Source: Candidatus Pantoea soli
Lineage (GTDB): Bacteria; Pseudomonadota; Gammaproteobacteria; Enterobacterales; Enterobacteriaceae
DNA: 64,000 nucleotides
Assembly (NCBI RefSeq): GCF_007833795.1
Contig: NZ_CP032703.1
Span: 124,001-188,000, forward strand
Direction: 5' to 3'
Shown here in pieces: positions 1 to 8,041 of the stretch (positions are counted from its first letter, which is position 1; each line of letters begins with the position of its first letter). The position numbers and the translations under genes were made by a program. Under the pieces are notes generated by a model that saw only the letters and a list, made by a program, of their open reading frames with translations, was not told the origin of the DNA and made no database searches.

Positions 1-1124
1 CATCGTACGCGGGCTATCCGGTCATTGGCGGCACCGGCTACAACACCGGTAAGCGTAAAGTGGATGCGGTGGATGCCTTCGCCAGCGGCCCCTATGAACT
101 GCTGGGCCGCCAGCACCAGCTGATGCTCGGTGTGAGCTATAACCGTCAGGATAACCGCTACTACAGCGCCTGGGCCAATATCTCACCCGCAGAGCTGGGT
201 AACTTCAACGAGTACACCGGTGATTTCCCGGAAACGCGCTGGAATGCGCGCGAGCCGGCTGTGGATACGCAGCGCGTGCGGCAGAAATCGGCGTATCTGG
301 CGACCCGCGTCACGCTTGCCGATCCGCTGCACCTGATTCTGGGCACACGCTACACCAACTGGCAGCGCCAGACCCTGAATGCAGAAATGGAGCAGAACAA
401 CACCACGCCCTATGGCGGGGTGATTTGGGACTTCGCAGAAAACTGGTCCGCCTATGCCAGCTACACCTCGGTGTTTCAGCCGCAGGATTATCAGGACGCC
501 AACGGGGCTTATCTCTCGCCGGTCATCGGTAAAAACTACGAGACCGGCGTCAAATCCGACTGGTTCAACAGCCGCCTGACGACCTCGGTTTCGCTGTTCC
601 GCGCTGAGCTGAACAACGTTGGCCAGAGTACCGGCCGCATCAATGCCGAAACCGGTAATACCATTTACGTGGGCAAAAAAGGCGTGGTCAGCCGCGGTGT
701 GGAATTTGAACTCAACGGTGCCATAACCGATAACTGGCAGATGACCTTTGGCGGCACCCACTTTATCGCGGAGGATGCCGACGGCACGCGCTACAATGCC
801 CAGCTGCCGCGCACGTCGCTTAATCTGTTTACCCGTTACCGCCTGCCGATGCTGGACGCGCTCACTCTCGGCGGCGGCGTAAACTGGCAGTCTAAGACCT
901 ATACCGATATCGGCGGTCCGGATGGCAACGGCAGCTGGCGCGCGCGCCAGGGCAGCTATGCGCTGGTGGATCTGTTCGCCCGCTATGACGTGAGTAAAAA
1001 CGTTACGCTGCAGGCGAATTTACATAATCTGTTCGACAAAGCCTATGACGAAAACGTCAACAGCAGCGGCATCGTCTACGGCGAACCGCGTAACGTTTCG
1101 GTTAGTGCGACCTGGCATTTCTGA
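1..1124 (+). CDS. TonB-dependent siderophore receptor, C-terminal part (5' end outside window)
   Basis: About 374 codons are present and the reading frame is open to the first base, so the signal peptide, plug and first strands lie upstream. The visible part is the outer-membrane beta-barrel, with alternating aromatic/polar strands such as ENWSAYASYTSVFQPQDY, and LHNLFDKAYDENV near the end. It terminates in WHF, the C-terminal aromatic expected for barrel assembly by BAM. The YTSVFQPQ and NYETGVKSDWFNSRL segments are typical of ferric-siderophore receptors of the FhuE/FpvA/FoxA type. Ligand cannot be assigned from the barrel alone. Family call is firm; substrate unknown. Confidence 0.9.
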   Translation, partial: SYAGYPVIGGTGYNTGKRKVDAVDAFASGPYELLGRQHQLMLGVSYNRQDNRYYSAWANISPAELGNFNEYTGDFPETRWNAREPAVDTQRVRQKSAYLATRVTLADPLHLILGTRYTNWQRQTLNAEMEQNNTTPYGGVIWDFAENWSAYASYTSVFQPQDYQDANGAYLSPVIGKNYETGVKSDWFNSRLTTSVSLFRAELNNVGQSTGRINAETGNTIYVGKKGVVSRGVEFELNGAITDNWQMTFGGTHFIAEDADGTRYNAQLPRTSLNLFTRYRLPMLDALTLGGGVNWQSKTYTDIGGPDGNGSWRARQGSYALVDLFARYDVSKNVTLQANLHNLFDKAYDENVNSSGIVYGEPRNVSVSATWHF

Positions 1125-1148
1125 TCCACCCGCACAGAAATAAGCATT

Positions 1149-1187
1149 CCCTCCCCGCCCGGGGAGGGTTAGGGTAAGCGTTACCCT
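1149..1187 (+). terminator. two consecutive hairpins after the TonB receptor gene
   Basis: CCCTCCCC-gccc-GGGGAGGG (1149-1168) is followed at once by AGGGTAA-gcg-TTACCCT (1171-1187). Both stems are perfect. There is no long T-run, so this may be a weak terminator or an mRNA 3'-end stabiliser between the receptor and the DUF2817 gene. Confidence 0.5.
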
Positions 1188-1207
1188 TTATCCATTCCGG
1201 AACCTCT

Positions 1208-2287
1208 ATGTCTGCACTGCCAAACTACACGGCGCAGCGCGCCCGGTTTCTCGCTGCGGTGGCGCGCTTGCATGGCGCGCTCACGTCTTATCCCCATCCC
1301 CTGACTGGCCCGCAGGGCGAAGCGCTGTTTACCGATGTCGCGGTGATAGGCGATCCCCACGCTGAACGCATCATGCTGGTGATTTCCGGTACCCACGGCG
1401 TGGAAGGGTATTACGGTTCCGACAGCCAGATCGCCTGGCTTGACACCATGGATGATCGTCTGCTGCCCGCCGGTACCGCGCTGGTGATGCTGCATCTGCT
1501 TAATCCGTGGGGCGCTGCGCATTTGCGCCGCGTGAATGAGGACAATATCGATATCAACCGCAACTTCATCGATTTCCGTCAGCCCGTGCCCGCCACGCCG
1601 GCGTATGCGCAGTGGCACGCGCTCTACCATGGCGATCGCGCTGAAGCCGACCGGCTGCTGACCGCGGCGCTGCAAAATAGCGGCTGGCCTGCGATCAAGC
1701 GCGTGGTGGAAGCCGGTCAGTATCAGTATGCAGACGGCATTTTCTTCGGCGGCAGGCAGCCGGGCTGGTCGCATCAGACGCTGCAGCGCATCATTGCCGC
1801 ACATTTATCCCATGCCACCACCGTTCTCAGCTTTGATCTGCATACCGGTGCCGGGGCGTGGGGCCATCCGATGCTGCTGGCCATTGCGGAAAAGCCGGTG
1901 CCGGCCCATCAGTGGGGTAAACGTCTCTATGACCAGTGGCTGACGCTGCTGTTTACCGGTGCCGGACGTGACAGTGACACCGGCGTAACGGCCACGGCAA
2001 CCGGCTATGTCTCACAGTTTTTACTGGAGAGTCTGCCGCAGACGCAGATGCTGCCGCTGGTGATTGAATGTGGCACCTATGCGGGTGAGGAGATGCATCG
2101 CCGCGTGCGTGAAGACCACTGGCTGCATCTGCAGGGCGATCCCGCCAGCGCGGCCGGAGAGGCCATAAAACAGCAGCTGACAGAAGGCTTCTGGCCCGCC
2201 GACCGCGACTGGCGCGAGCTGGTCGCCTTCCGGACCCGGCAAATTTTTATGCGCGGCTGGCAGGGGCTGACCGCGCACCAGGCGTGA
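1208..2287 (+). CDS. DUF2817 / M14-like zinc metallopeptidase
   Basis: This 359-residue cytosolic protein has the DUF2817 pattern. ISGTHGVEGYYGS (His63, Glu66) is the expected HxxE zinc-binding motif of M14-fold carboxypeptidases. HLLNPWGAAHLRRVNEDNIDINRNF is a highly typical substrate-pocket segment, FDLHTGAG near residue 211 gives the third ligand, and ECGTY near 287 is a candidate catalytic Glu. No signal peptide is visible. Start ATG at 1208 follows CCGGAACCTCT. It lies 83 bp after the TonB receptor gene on the same strand, so processing of an imported ligand is possible but unproven. Substrate unknown. Confidence 0.8.
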   Translation: MSALPNYTAQRARFLAAVARLHGALTSYPHPLTGPQGEALFTDVAVIGDPHAERIMLVISGTHGVEGYYGSDSQIAWLDTMDDRLLPAGTALVMLHLLNPWGAAHLRRVNEDNIDINRNFIDFRQPVPATPAYAQWHALYHGDRAEADRLLTAALQNSGWPAIKRVVEAGQYQYADGIFFGGRQPGWSHQTLQRIIAAHLSHATTVLSFDLHTGAGAWGHPMLLAIAEKPVPAHQWGKRLYDQWLTLLFTGAGRDSDTGVTATATGYVSQFLLESLPQTQMLPLVIECGTYAGEEMHRRVREDHWLHLQGDPASAAGEAIKQQLTEGFWPADRDWRELVAFRTRQIFMRGWQGLTAHQA

Positions 2288-2297
2288 ACCGGCATCG

Positions 2298-3068
2298 TTA
2301 CAGGCGGCCGTAAAAGGTCATGCGGGCGGTTTCCGATAACGCGATACCCGGCTGGGTATTGTACGCCAGTACGGCCAGCATGCGGGTAATGTCGCCTTCG
2401 GTTGGGGTTACGCGGTGCAGCGAATTACGGCCGCGAAACAGCACCAGATCGCCGGCGTCAATCGCCAGCGCCTCCACCGGCTGGCGCTGATCCAGCACGG
2501 CCGCAACGCCGTCATAGTTCATCTCTCCGGCATCGGCATCGCGCAGATCTTTGACATACTGGAATACCCCGCCGGCGCGCGGTTTCTGCACCAGCAGCGT
2601 GATGGCGAACGAGGAGTTGTCGAAGTGCCACCCCAGCTCTTGTCCTTCCGGCGCATAGTGCAGGTTAATTGATGAGAGCGGATCGGCATACGGATAAAGC
2701 GCGGTTTCGCCCAGCACATCGCACAGAAACTGCTGAAACAGCGCATCGTTGTACAGCTGGCGCAGCGGTGAGTCCGCCGCGATCGCATCGTCCGTGATGC
2801 AGCCTTTGGTACTGAGCACCTCACGGTTGCGCGGGTGATCTGCGTGCTGCGTTGCGTCCGGCTTCAGCAGATAGACGTTGTGCTTGCTGACAGTGTGATA
2901 CGCCCGGTGGCGCTGCGCGTTGCCTTCCGCAATGATGGCCTGCAGCGCTGCCGGTTGCAGAAACTGGCGCAATACCAGCGCGCCGTGCTGGTTGAGCTGC
3001 TGACGGCAGCGCGCACGCCAGTCGGCGTCAGCCAGCGGATGGAGATCGAAACGCACGAGATCGGACAT
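2298..3068 (-). CDS. 2-oxoglutarate/Fe(II)-dependent dioxygenase-like protein
   Basis: A 256-residue protein with a 2OG-Fe(II) jelly-roll core. The facial triad HxD...H is visible as WHFDNSSFAI and NSLHRVTPTEGDITRML, and the Arg after TEGDIT is the likely 2OG ligand. DLVLFRGRNSLH is a typical late strand. ATG at 3068, preceded by AGGG, is preferred over an in-frame GTG six bases upstream. The gene converges on the DUF2817 gene and is divergent (101 bp) from the LysR gene at 3170, which may control it. Related proteins are often annotated ArpA-like or HalD-like; no substrate can be assigned. Confidence 0.75.
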   Translation of the reverse strand: MSDLVRFDLHPLADADWRARCRQQLNQHGALVLRQFLQPAALQAIIAEGNAQRHRAYHTVSKHNVYLLKPDATQHADHPRNREVLSTKGCITDDAIAADSPLRQLYNDALFQQFLCDVLGETALYPYADPLSSINLHYAPEGQELGWHFDNSSFAITLLVQKPRAGGVFQYVKDLRDADAGEMNYDGVAAVLDQRQPVEALAIDAGDLVLFRGRNSLHRVTPTEGDITRMLAVLAYNTQPGIALSETARMTFYGRL

Positions 3069-3169
3069 GGTCACCCTGATTCTTTATCAGCAAAAGATGA
3101 ACTCACTGTAACCTGCTGATAACTTACTGCGTAACGATCATTTTTTACTGCCCTGCTAAGGAAACGTTA

Positions 3170-4072
3170 ATGCCTGCGCCCGCGTCCCGTTTACCCAAAA
3201 TCAGCGTTATTCAGGCGTTCAAGGTGGCGGCAGAGCAGGGCAGCCTGGCCAAAGCCGCTGCCCTGCTGGCGCTGACGCCTGCAGCCGTGAGTCAGCAGAT
3301 CCGTCAGCTGGAAGCGCAGCTTGGCAGTGCCCTGTTTGTGCGCAGCCAGCACGGCGTGGTGCTGACGGACAGCGGCAAAGAGTACCTGCGCTACGTCAGC
3401 GAAGCCTTTGATATTCTGCACCTTGGCCAGCAGAACCTGCGCCACGCGGCCAGCCTGCCGAAGCTGACGCTGTATGCTTTGCCGGCGCTGGCTGCGAAGT
3501 GGCTGCTGCCGGAAATAGCCGCATGGCGGGCGGCCTGTCCGGGAATCGATCTGCAGTTACACGGCACGCATGCGCTGGTGGATTTCAGCGCCACGCCGGC
3601 TGATTTTGTTATCTGCTTTGGCGAAGATCGCTATCCGCAGCTGGATAAACAGCGGCTGTTCCAGGATGCGGTGCTGCCGGTAGCCAGTCCGGCCCTGCTG
3701 CAGCGCTACGATCGCGCCCGGCTGTTGAGCGACGCGCCGCTGATTCACCTTGACTGGGGCAACGACGGGCGGTTTCTGCCCGACTGGCGCAGCTGGTTTC
3801 AGGCGCGCGGAAGGGCAGAACCGGCCGCGCAGCCGGCATTCAGTTTTAATCTTACCGCGCTGGCAATTGACGCTGCGGTGGCGGGTGCAGGCCTGCTGCT
3901 GGGACAGCGCCGTCTGATTGCAGCCGAGCTGGCACGCGGCGATCTGCAGGTGGTGGACCCCCTCAGCCTGCCGCTCAGCAAACCCTACTATCTTGCCTGG
4001 CCACGGCGCACGCTGAGCCAGCCGGGCAGCGAGGCGCTGATGACGTGGCTGCAAAGGCTGGCCGCGTGCTGA
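3170..4072 (+). CDS. LysR-family transcriptional regulator (GcvA-like)
   Basis: 300 residues. The N-terminal winged helix-turn-helix is ISVIQAFKVAAEQGSLAKAAALLALTPAAVSQQIRQLEAQLGSALFVR, with the standard LysR recognition helix. The periplasmic-binding-like effector domain occupies roughly residues 90-295. The style (TLYALPALAAKWLLPEIAAW, later LDWGNDGRFLPDW) is like GcvA/AmpR-type members. It sits between a divergent 2OG oxygenase gene and a downstream permease (79-bp gap), and either could be its target. Effector unknown. Confidence 0.88.
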   Translation: MPAPASRLPKISVIQAFKVAAEQGSLAKAAALLALTPAAVSQQIRQLEAQLGSALFVRSQHGVVLTDSGKEYLRYVSEAFDILHLGQQNLRHAASLPKLTLYALPALAAKWLLPEIAAWRAACPGIDLQLHGTHALVDFSATPADFVICFGEDRYPQLDKQRLFQDAVLPVASPALLQRYDRARLLSDAPLIHLDWGNDGRFLPDWRSWFQARGRAEPAAQPAFSFNLTALAIDAAVAGAGLLLGQRRLIAAELARGDLQVVDPLSLPLSKPYYLAWPRRTLSQPGSEALMTWLQRLAAC

Positions 4073-4151
4073 CCCGTCACAGGCACAGGATGTCCCGCGT
4101 CGTGCGGGGCAAGCGCCGGGGGCACGTGGATGACAACAAGGAGCGGGAACC

Positions 4152-5453
4152 GTGATCGCTGAAACACCGCAGTGGCTGACCGCACTGGTCGTGGGCTGCA
4201 CCATTTTACTGTGGGCCCTGGCCCGCCTGCCGGAATACCTGACTGCACTGCTGTTTTTCGCTGCGGCGATGCTGCTGCATATCGCGCCTGCCAGCAGCGT
4301 GTTCAGCGGTTTTGCTTCCTCAGCGTTCTGGCTGGTGCTGAGCGGTTTTGTGCTGGGGGCCGCCATCCGCAAAGTCGGGCTGGCGCAGCGCTGGGCTAAC
4401 TGGCTGGTGGTGCCGCTCAGTCAGAGCTGGCCGCGCATGATAATGGGCACGCTGCTGCTGACCTATCTGCTGGCGCTGGTGATGCCGTCCAACATGGGGC
4501 GTATCGCACTGCTGATGCCGGTGGTGCTGGCGCTGGGCGAGCGGGCAGGCATTGCGCCAGGCAGTCGTGGCAGCATCGGTCTGGCGCTGGCAGTGGGCGT
4601 GGGTACCTTCCAGCTTTCTGCCAGTATTTTGCCGGCCAACGTGCCGAATCTGGTGCTGAGCGGGGCGGCGGAAAGCGCCTGGCAACTGCATCTGCAGTGG
4701 CTGCCGTGGTGGCTGCTGCATATGCCGGTGGTCGGCCTGGCAAAAGGGCTGTTGCTGGGGGGCTGCATTATCGTGCTGTTTCGCGCGCAGCCGCTGCCGG
4801 TGACGCAGCGTGATACGCTGGCCACGCTGAGCGCAGCCGAATGGCGGTTGCTCGGCCTGCTGCTGATTACGCTGCTGCTGTGGATGACCGACAGCCTGCA
4901 CGGCTTGTCCGCTGCGTGGGTGGGGCTGGCAGCCGCCTGCGTCTGCCTGCTGCCGCGTATCGGCTTTCTGAGCGGCGACGACTTTGCCAGCGGCGTCAAT
5001 ATCCGTACCTGTCTCTATATCGCCGGTATTCTGGGGCTGGCGTCCGTGGTGGTGGAATCGGGGCTTGGCCGCCTGATAGCCAGCGCGCTGCTCAGCCTGT
5101 TGCCGCTGGAAGCACAGCCCTCGTTCCATAATTTTGCGGTGCTCAGTGCGCTGGTGTCGCTGCTCAATTTTGTGCTGACCGCCAACGGTGTGCCGGCGAT
5201 GGTGACGCCGATGGCCCAGGAGCTGGCCAGCGCCTCGGGCTTGCCGCTGATCGGCGTGGTGATGTTGCAGGTGTTTGCCTACGCGACGCCGCTGCTGCCG
5301 TATCAGGCCTCACCGGTGGTGGTGGCGATGGGCCTTGGTAATGTGCCGGCCAGGGCCGGATTAATGCTGTGCGTCACCCTGTTTTTCCTGAGTATGGTGC
5401 TGCTGTTACCGCTGGATTATCTGTGGTTCCGGCTGTTAGGGTATGGCGGATAG
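4152..5453 (+). CDS. SLC13/DASS-type anion permease
   Basis: 433 residues with about 11-12 hydrophobic segments, the length expected for divalent-anion:sodium symporters. GTG at 4152 is the start, with AAGGAG about nine bases upstream. The two substrate-site loops normally carry SNT. Here they read MPSNMGR (first repeat) and LTANGVPAMVTP (second repeat), so the first Thr and the second motif are altered. That suggests an unusual substrate or ion coupling. It follows the LysR gene and precedes an AraC gene, and may be controlled by either. Membrane transporter is firm; substrate is not. Confidence 0.75.
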   Translation: MIAETPQWLTALVVGCTILLWALARLPEYLTALLFFAAAMLLHIAPASSVFSGFASSAFWLVLSGFVLGAAIRKVGLAQRWANWLVVPLSQSWPRMIMGTLLLTYLLALVMPSNMGRIALLMPVVLALGERAGIAPGSRGSIGLALAVGVGTFQLSASILPANVPNLVLSGAAESAWQLHLQWLPWWLLHMPVVGLAKGLLLGGCIIVLFRAQPLPVTQRDTLATLSAAEWRLLGLLLITLLLWMTDSLHGLSAAWVGLAAACVCLLPRIGFLSGDDFASGVNIRTCLYIAGILGLASVVVESGLGRLIASALLSLLPLEAQPSFHNFAVLSALVSLLNFVLTANGVPAMVTPMAQELASASGLPLIGVVMLQVFAYATPLLPYQASPVVVAMGLGNVPARAGLMLCVTLFFLSMVLLLPLDYLWFRLLGYGG

Positions 5454-5483
5454 GGCGGTGCAAAACGGAGCGGATGCAGGCCA

Positions 5484-6335
5484 GTGAAGAACGATTGGGT
5501 TGAACTTCGACGCGATGACGAAACCGGCATCGAAAGCGTCAGCGCACATTTTCGCGGACACGCTTACGATCCGCACGATCATGACGAGCTGCTGGTCGGG
5601 GTGACGCAGCAGGGATTACAGCGCTTTCACTGCCATCGCGCCCTGCATACCAGCACGCCGGGACGTGCCATCCTGATTGAACCCGGCGCGGTGCATGATG
5701 GTCATGCGCCTGAGGCAGACGGTTTTACCTATGTCATGCTCTATCTGCCACAGTCTTGGGTCGCCACTATGCTGGAACAGCGCGGCCTCGGCGATATCGC
5801 CACGCTGCAGGGCGCGTTTCGCCACACCCTCACCGACGATCCGCGCCTTGCCAGTGCCATTCAGCAGGCGTGGCTGGCGTTGCATCACGGCGAAGGGCGG
5901 CTGGCACGCGACCAGCAGCTTGATCATCTGCTGACCCTGCTGTCACGCCATCTGACAGTGACACCCGCTGCACCTGACCGGCTCGCCCTGCCACAGATGC
6001 AGCGGCTGCGCGACTACCTGCACGATTTTATGGCCCAGGATACGGGGCTGGACGATCTGGCCCGGCTGGCGGGCATGGATCGTTTCCGCCTGACGCGCCA
6101 GTTCAAACAGGCGTTTGGTCAGTCCCCGCACGCCTATCTGGTGCGTTTGCGCCTGCGTACTGCCCGGATGCTGCTGGCGCGCGGCGTGGCACCGGTTGAG
6201 GTTGCTGCACAGGTCGGCTTTGCCGATCAGAGCCACCTCGGCCGCTGGTTCCAGCGCGCCTACCGGATGACGCCCGCCCTGTATCAGCGTCAGTGCACAA
6301 ACGTTCTATACCCGGACCCGCCCGTGCGCCGATAG
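5484..6335 (+). CDS. AraC-family regulator with N-terminal cupin domain
   Basis: 283 residues. The first ~150 form an AraC-type cupin (HDHDELLVGVTQQGLQRFHC, GRAILIEPGAVHDGHAP). The C-terminal part has two helix-turn-helix motifs: GLDDLARLAGMDRFRLTRQFKQAFGQSPHAYLVRLRL and VAPVEVAAQVGFADQSHLGRWFQRAYRMTPALY. The start is GTG at 5484. It lies directly upstream of a DUF2000 gene (31-bp gap), an arrangement suggesting a two-gene unit, and downstream of the SLC13-type permease. Effector not predictable. Confidence 0.88.
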   Translation: MKNDWVELRRDDETGIESVSAHFRGHAYDPHDHDELLVGVTQQGLQRFHCHRALHTSTPGRAILIEPGAVHDGHAPEADGFTYVMLYLPQSWVATMLEQRGLGDIATLQGAFRHTLTDDPRLASAIQQAWLALHHGEGRLARDQQLDHLLTLLSRHLTVTPAAPDRLALPQMQRLRDYLHDFMAQDTGLDDLARLAGMDRFRLTRQFKQAFGQSPHAYLVRLRLRTARMLLARGVAPVEVAAQVGFADQSHLGRWFQRAYRMTPALYQRQCTNVLYPDPPVRR

Positions 6336-6366
6336 TGAGGTTTTTCCTGAACGGAGAGCCTTACCG

Positions 6367-6774
6367 ATGTTTGATACCAAAATTGCTCTGATTGTCCGCG
6401 ATGATTTAGCTGTCTGGCAGCGCCTGAACGTTGTGGCGTTTCTTGCCACCGGTATCGCTGCGGCTGCGCCGGAGATGATGGGTGAGCCCTACGTCGACGC
6501 GCGTGGCCGGCAGTATGGCAACATGGCCGGACAGCCCATGCTGGTCTTTGCTGCGGATATCGCAGGCTTACAGCGTGCTCATCGCCAGGGGCTGGAGCGC
6601 GAACTGACGCTGATCCCGTATGTTGAAGCGATGTTTTCAACCGGACACGATGCCGCCAACCGCGAGGTGTTTCTGGCAGAGGATGCGGACAATCTCAACC
6701 TCGTCGGCATCGCCCTGCGCGGCCCGAAAAAAGCCGTTGATAAAGCGATCAAAGGGCTGGCGATGCATCCCTGA
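6367..6774 (+). CDS. DUF2000 family protein
   Basis: 135 residues matching DUF2000: KIALIVRDDLAVWQRLNVVAFLATGIAAA at the start, GNMAGQPMLVFAAD in the middle, and NLNLVGIALRGPKKAVDKAIKGLA at the end. The fold is related to peptidyl-tRNA hydrolase II by family knowledge, but no activity is established. ATG at 6367 follows CGGAGAGCC. It is probably co-transcribed with the AraC gene, whose regulation may involve it. Confidence 0.8.
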   Translation: MFDTKIALIVRDDLAVWQRLNVVAFLATGIAAAAPEMMGEPYVDARGRQYGNMAGQPMLVFAADIAGLQRAHRQGLERELTLIPYVEAMFSTGHDAANREVFLAEDADNLNLVGIALRGPKKAVDKAIKGLAMHP

Positions 6775-6797
6775 CGGGCCCGGGCATAGCGTGCGGT

Positions 6798-7832
6798 TCA
6801 CCCGCCGCGTACCGACCCGCGCCATACCACGTCAGCCTGATAAACCAGGGTGTCATGCTGTTGCTCGTGCTGCGGCGTCAGGCCGTTTTCTGCCTGCTCT
6901 TTCTGCTGCAGCCAGTTCACCGCATCGCGGGCAAACTGTTCTACCGGCTGGGCAAAGGTGGTGAGACTGTAGGAGGACCAGCTGGCCTGAGCGATATTGT
7001 CATAGCCAATCAGACAGAGATCGTCCGGCACGCGCAGCTGAAAGCGATGCCGGGCTTCATCCATAAAGCCACAGGCGACCAAATCGGTCACGCAAAATAC
7101 CGCATCGGGCCGCTGCGCGCGCGTCAGCAGGCGGTGCGCCAGAATTTGCCCGCTTTCGTAAGAGGTAGTGCCGAAACGCTCCACGCTGACCATCAATCCG
7201 GCCTGCTCTGCGGCCTGCACAAATGCTGCTTCACGCTTGATCAGGCTGGGCGTGCCGGCCAGTGAGTTTGCAAAGGCCAGATGGCGGCAGCCTGCGCGCT
7301 GAAATGCCCTTACCGCCGTGGTCGCCGCCGCCTGCGCATCGAGATGGATGCTGAGCGAGCCCGGTAACGCTTCGTCGCGATTAATCAAAATGATGCGCTG
7401 ACCATGCTGATAGCACTGGCGGGTAATGGTGCGATCCGGCATACCGGAAAGGATAATGGACGCATCGGCGCGGAAATTAATTGCCTGCAGCAGCGCTGCC
7501 GAGACGCTGTTATCCGAACGATCGGTGTTAATCAGCATCGCCACCTTGCCGGCTTCCTGCAGAAACTGCGTCAGCCAGCGTACCAGGCTGGCGCGGTAAG
7601 GCGTGGCAATTTCTGAAACAATCAGACAGACAATCCCGCTGCGATTGCGCACCAGCCCGCGCGCCAGATGGTTAACGTGATAACCCAGCTCTGCCGCCGC
7701 CTTCATGATGCGCTCCCGGGTCGCCGCTGAGACGCTGGCTCCCGGCGTAAAGGCGCGCGATACCGCAGAGCGCGAAACGCCTGCGCGTTCTGCCACATCC
7801 TGCGCGCTGACCCCGGCCTTATCATTTTGCAT
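6798..7832 (-). CDS. LacI-family transcriptional repressor
   Basis: 344 residues from ATG at 7832, which has GAGGAT upstream; an in-frame extension to 7907 lacks a ribosome site. The LacI DNA-binding headpiece is at residues 8-60 (SAQDVAERAGVSRSAVSRAFTPGASVSAATRERIMKAAAELGY, hinge VNHLARGLVRNRSG). The remainder is a periplasmic-binding-protein-like ligand domain (FCVTDLVACGFMDEA, DDLCLIGYDNI). It is divergent from the AfuABC-like operon, and two matching dyads at 7876 and 7986 lie between the two. A sugar or sugar-phosphate effector is the natural inference. Confidence 0.9.
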   Translation of the reverse strand: MQNDKAGVSAQDVAERAGVSRSAVSRAFTPGASVSAATRERIMKAAAELGYHVNHLARGLVRNRSGIVCLIVSEIATPYRASLVRWLTQFLQEAGKVAMLINTDRSDNSVSAALLQAINFRADASIILSGMPDRTITRQCYQHGQRIILINRDEALPGSLSIHLDAQAAATTAVRAFQRAGCRHLAFANSLAGTPSLIKREAAFVQAAEQAGLMVSVERFGTTSYESGQILAHRLLTRAQRPDAVFCVTDLVACGFMDEARHRFQLRVPDDLCLIGYDNIAQASWSSYSLTTFAQPVEQFARDAVNWLQQKEQAENGLTPQHEQQHDTLVYQADVVWRGSVRGG

Positions 7833-7875
7833 GCTTTTATCCTCAGACTTCCTGCTGAAAAGAGTCTGCCGCAAA

Positions 7876-7891
7876 TTGCAAAGCTGTGCAA
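7876..7891. promoter_or_regulatory. putative LacI-repressor operator 1
   Basis: TTGCA-N6-TGCAA dyad in the region between the LacI gene and the AfuA-like gene. The same arms and spacer recur at 7986-8001, centre-to-centre 110 bp apart, which suits looping by a LacI-type tetramer or dual-operator control. Overlapping bases 7890-7911 contain GATCACATTT, one perfect half of a CRP site, with a poor left half. Confidence 0.5.
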
Positions 7892-7985
7892 ATCGATCTG
7901 CGATCACATTTGTTGCATTTTTGTGACAGGCACTGTGAATTACGCTGCAGGCTATTTGACAGGCTATTTATTGATCATTACTAAT

Positions 7986-8001
7986 TTGCACACACGTGCA
8001 A
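7986..8001. promoter_or_regulatory. putative LacI-repressor operator 2
   Basis: Second TTGCA-N6-TGCAA dyad. Here it is extended to TTTGCAC-acac-GTGCAAA (7985-8002), so it is the better copy. It lies 40 bp before the AfuA-like start codon, where binding would block transcription of the transporter operon. Confidence 0.55.
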
Positions 8002-8041
8002 ACATTTCAAAAAGCACGCCCGGCAAATTCAGGAGAACATC

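Noticed and set aside
3557..5129. Long minus-strand open frames opposite the LysR and SLC13 genes
   Set aside because: Products are Gln/Arg/His-rich shadow translations of GC-rich codons with no domain features, while the plus-strand genes are clear family members.
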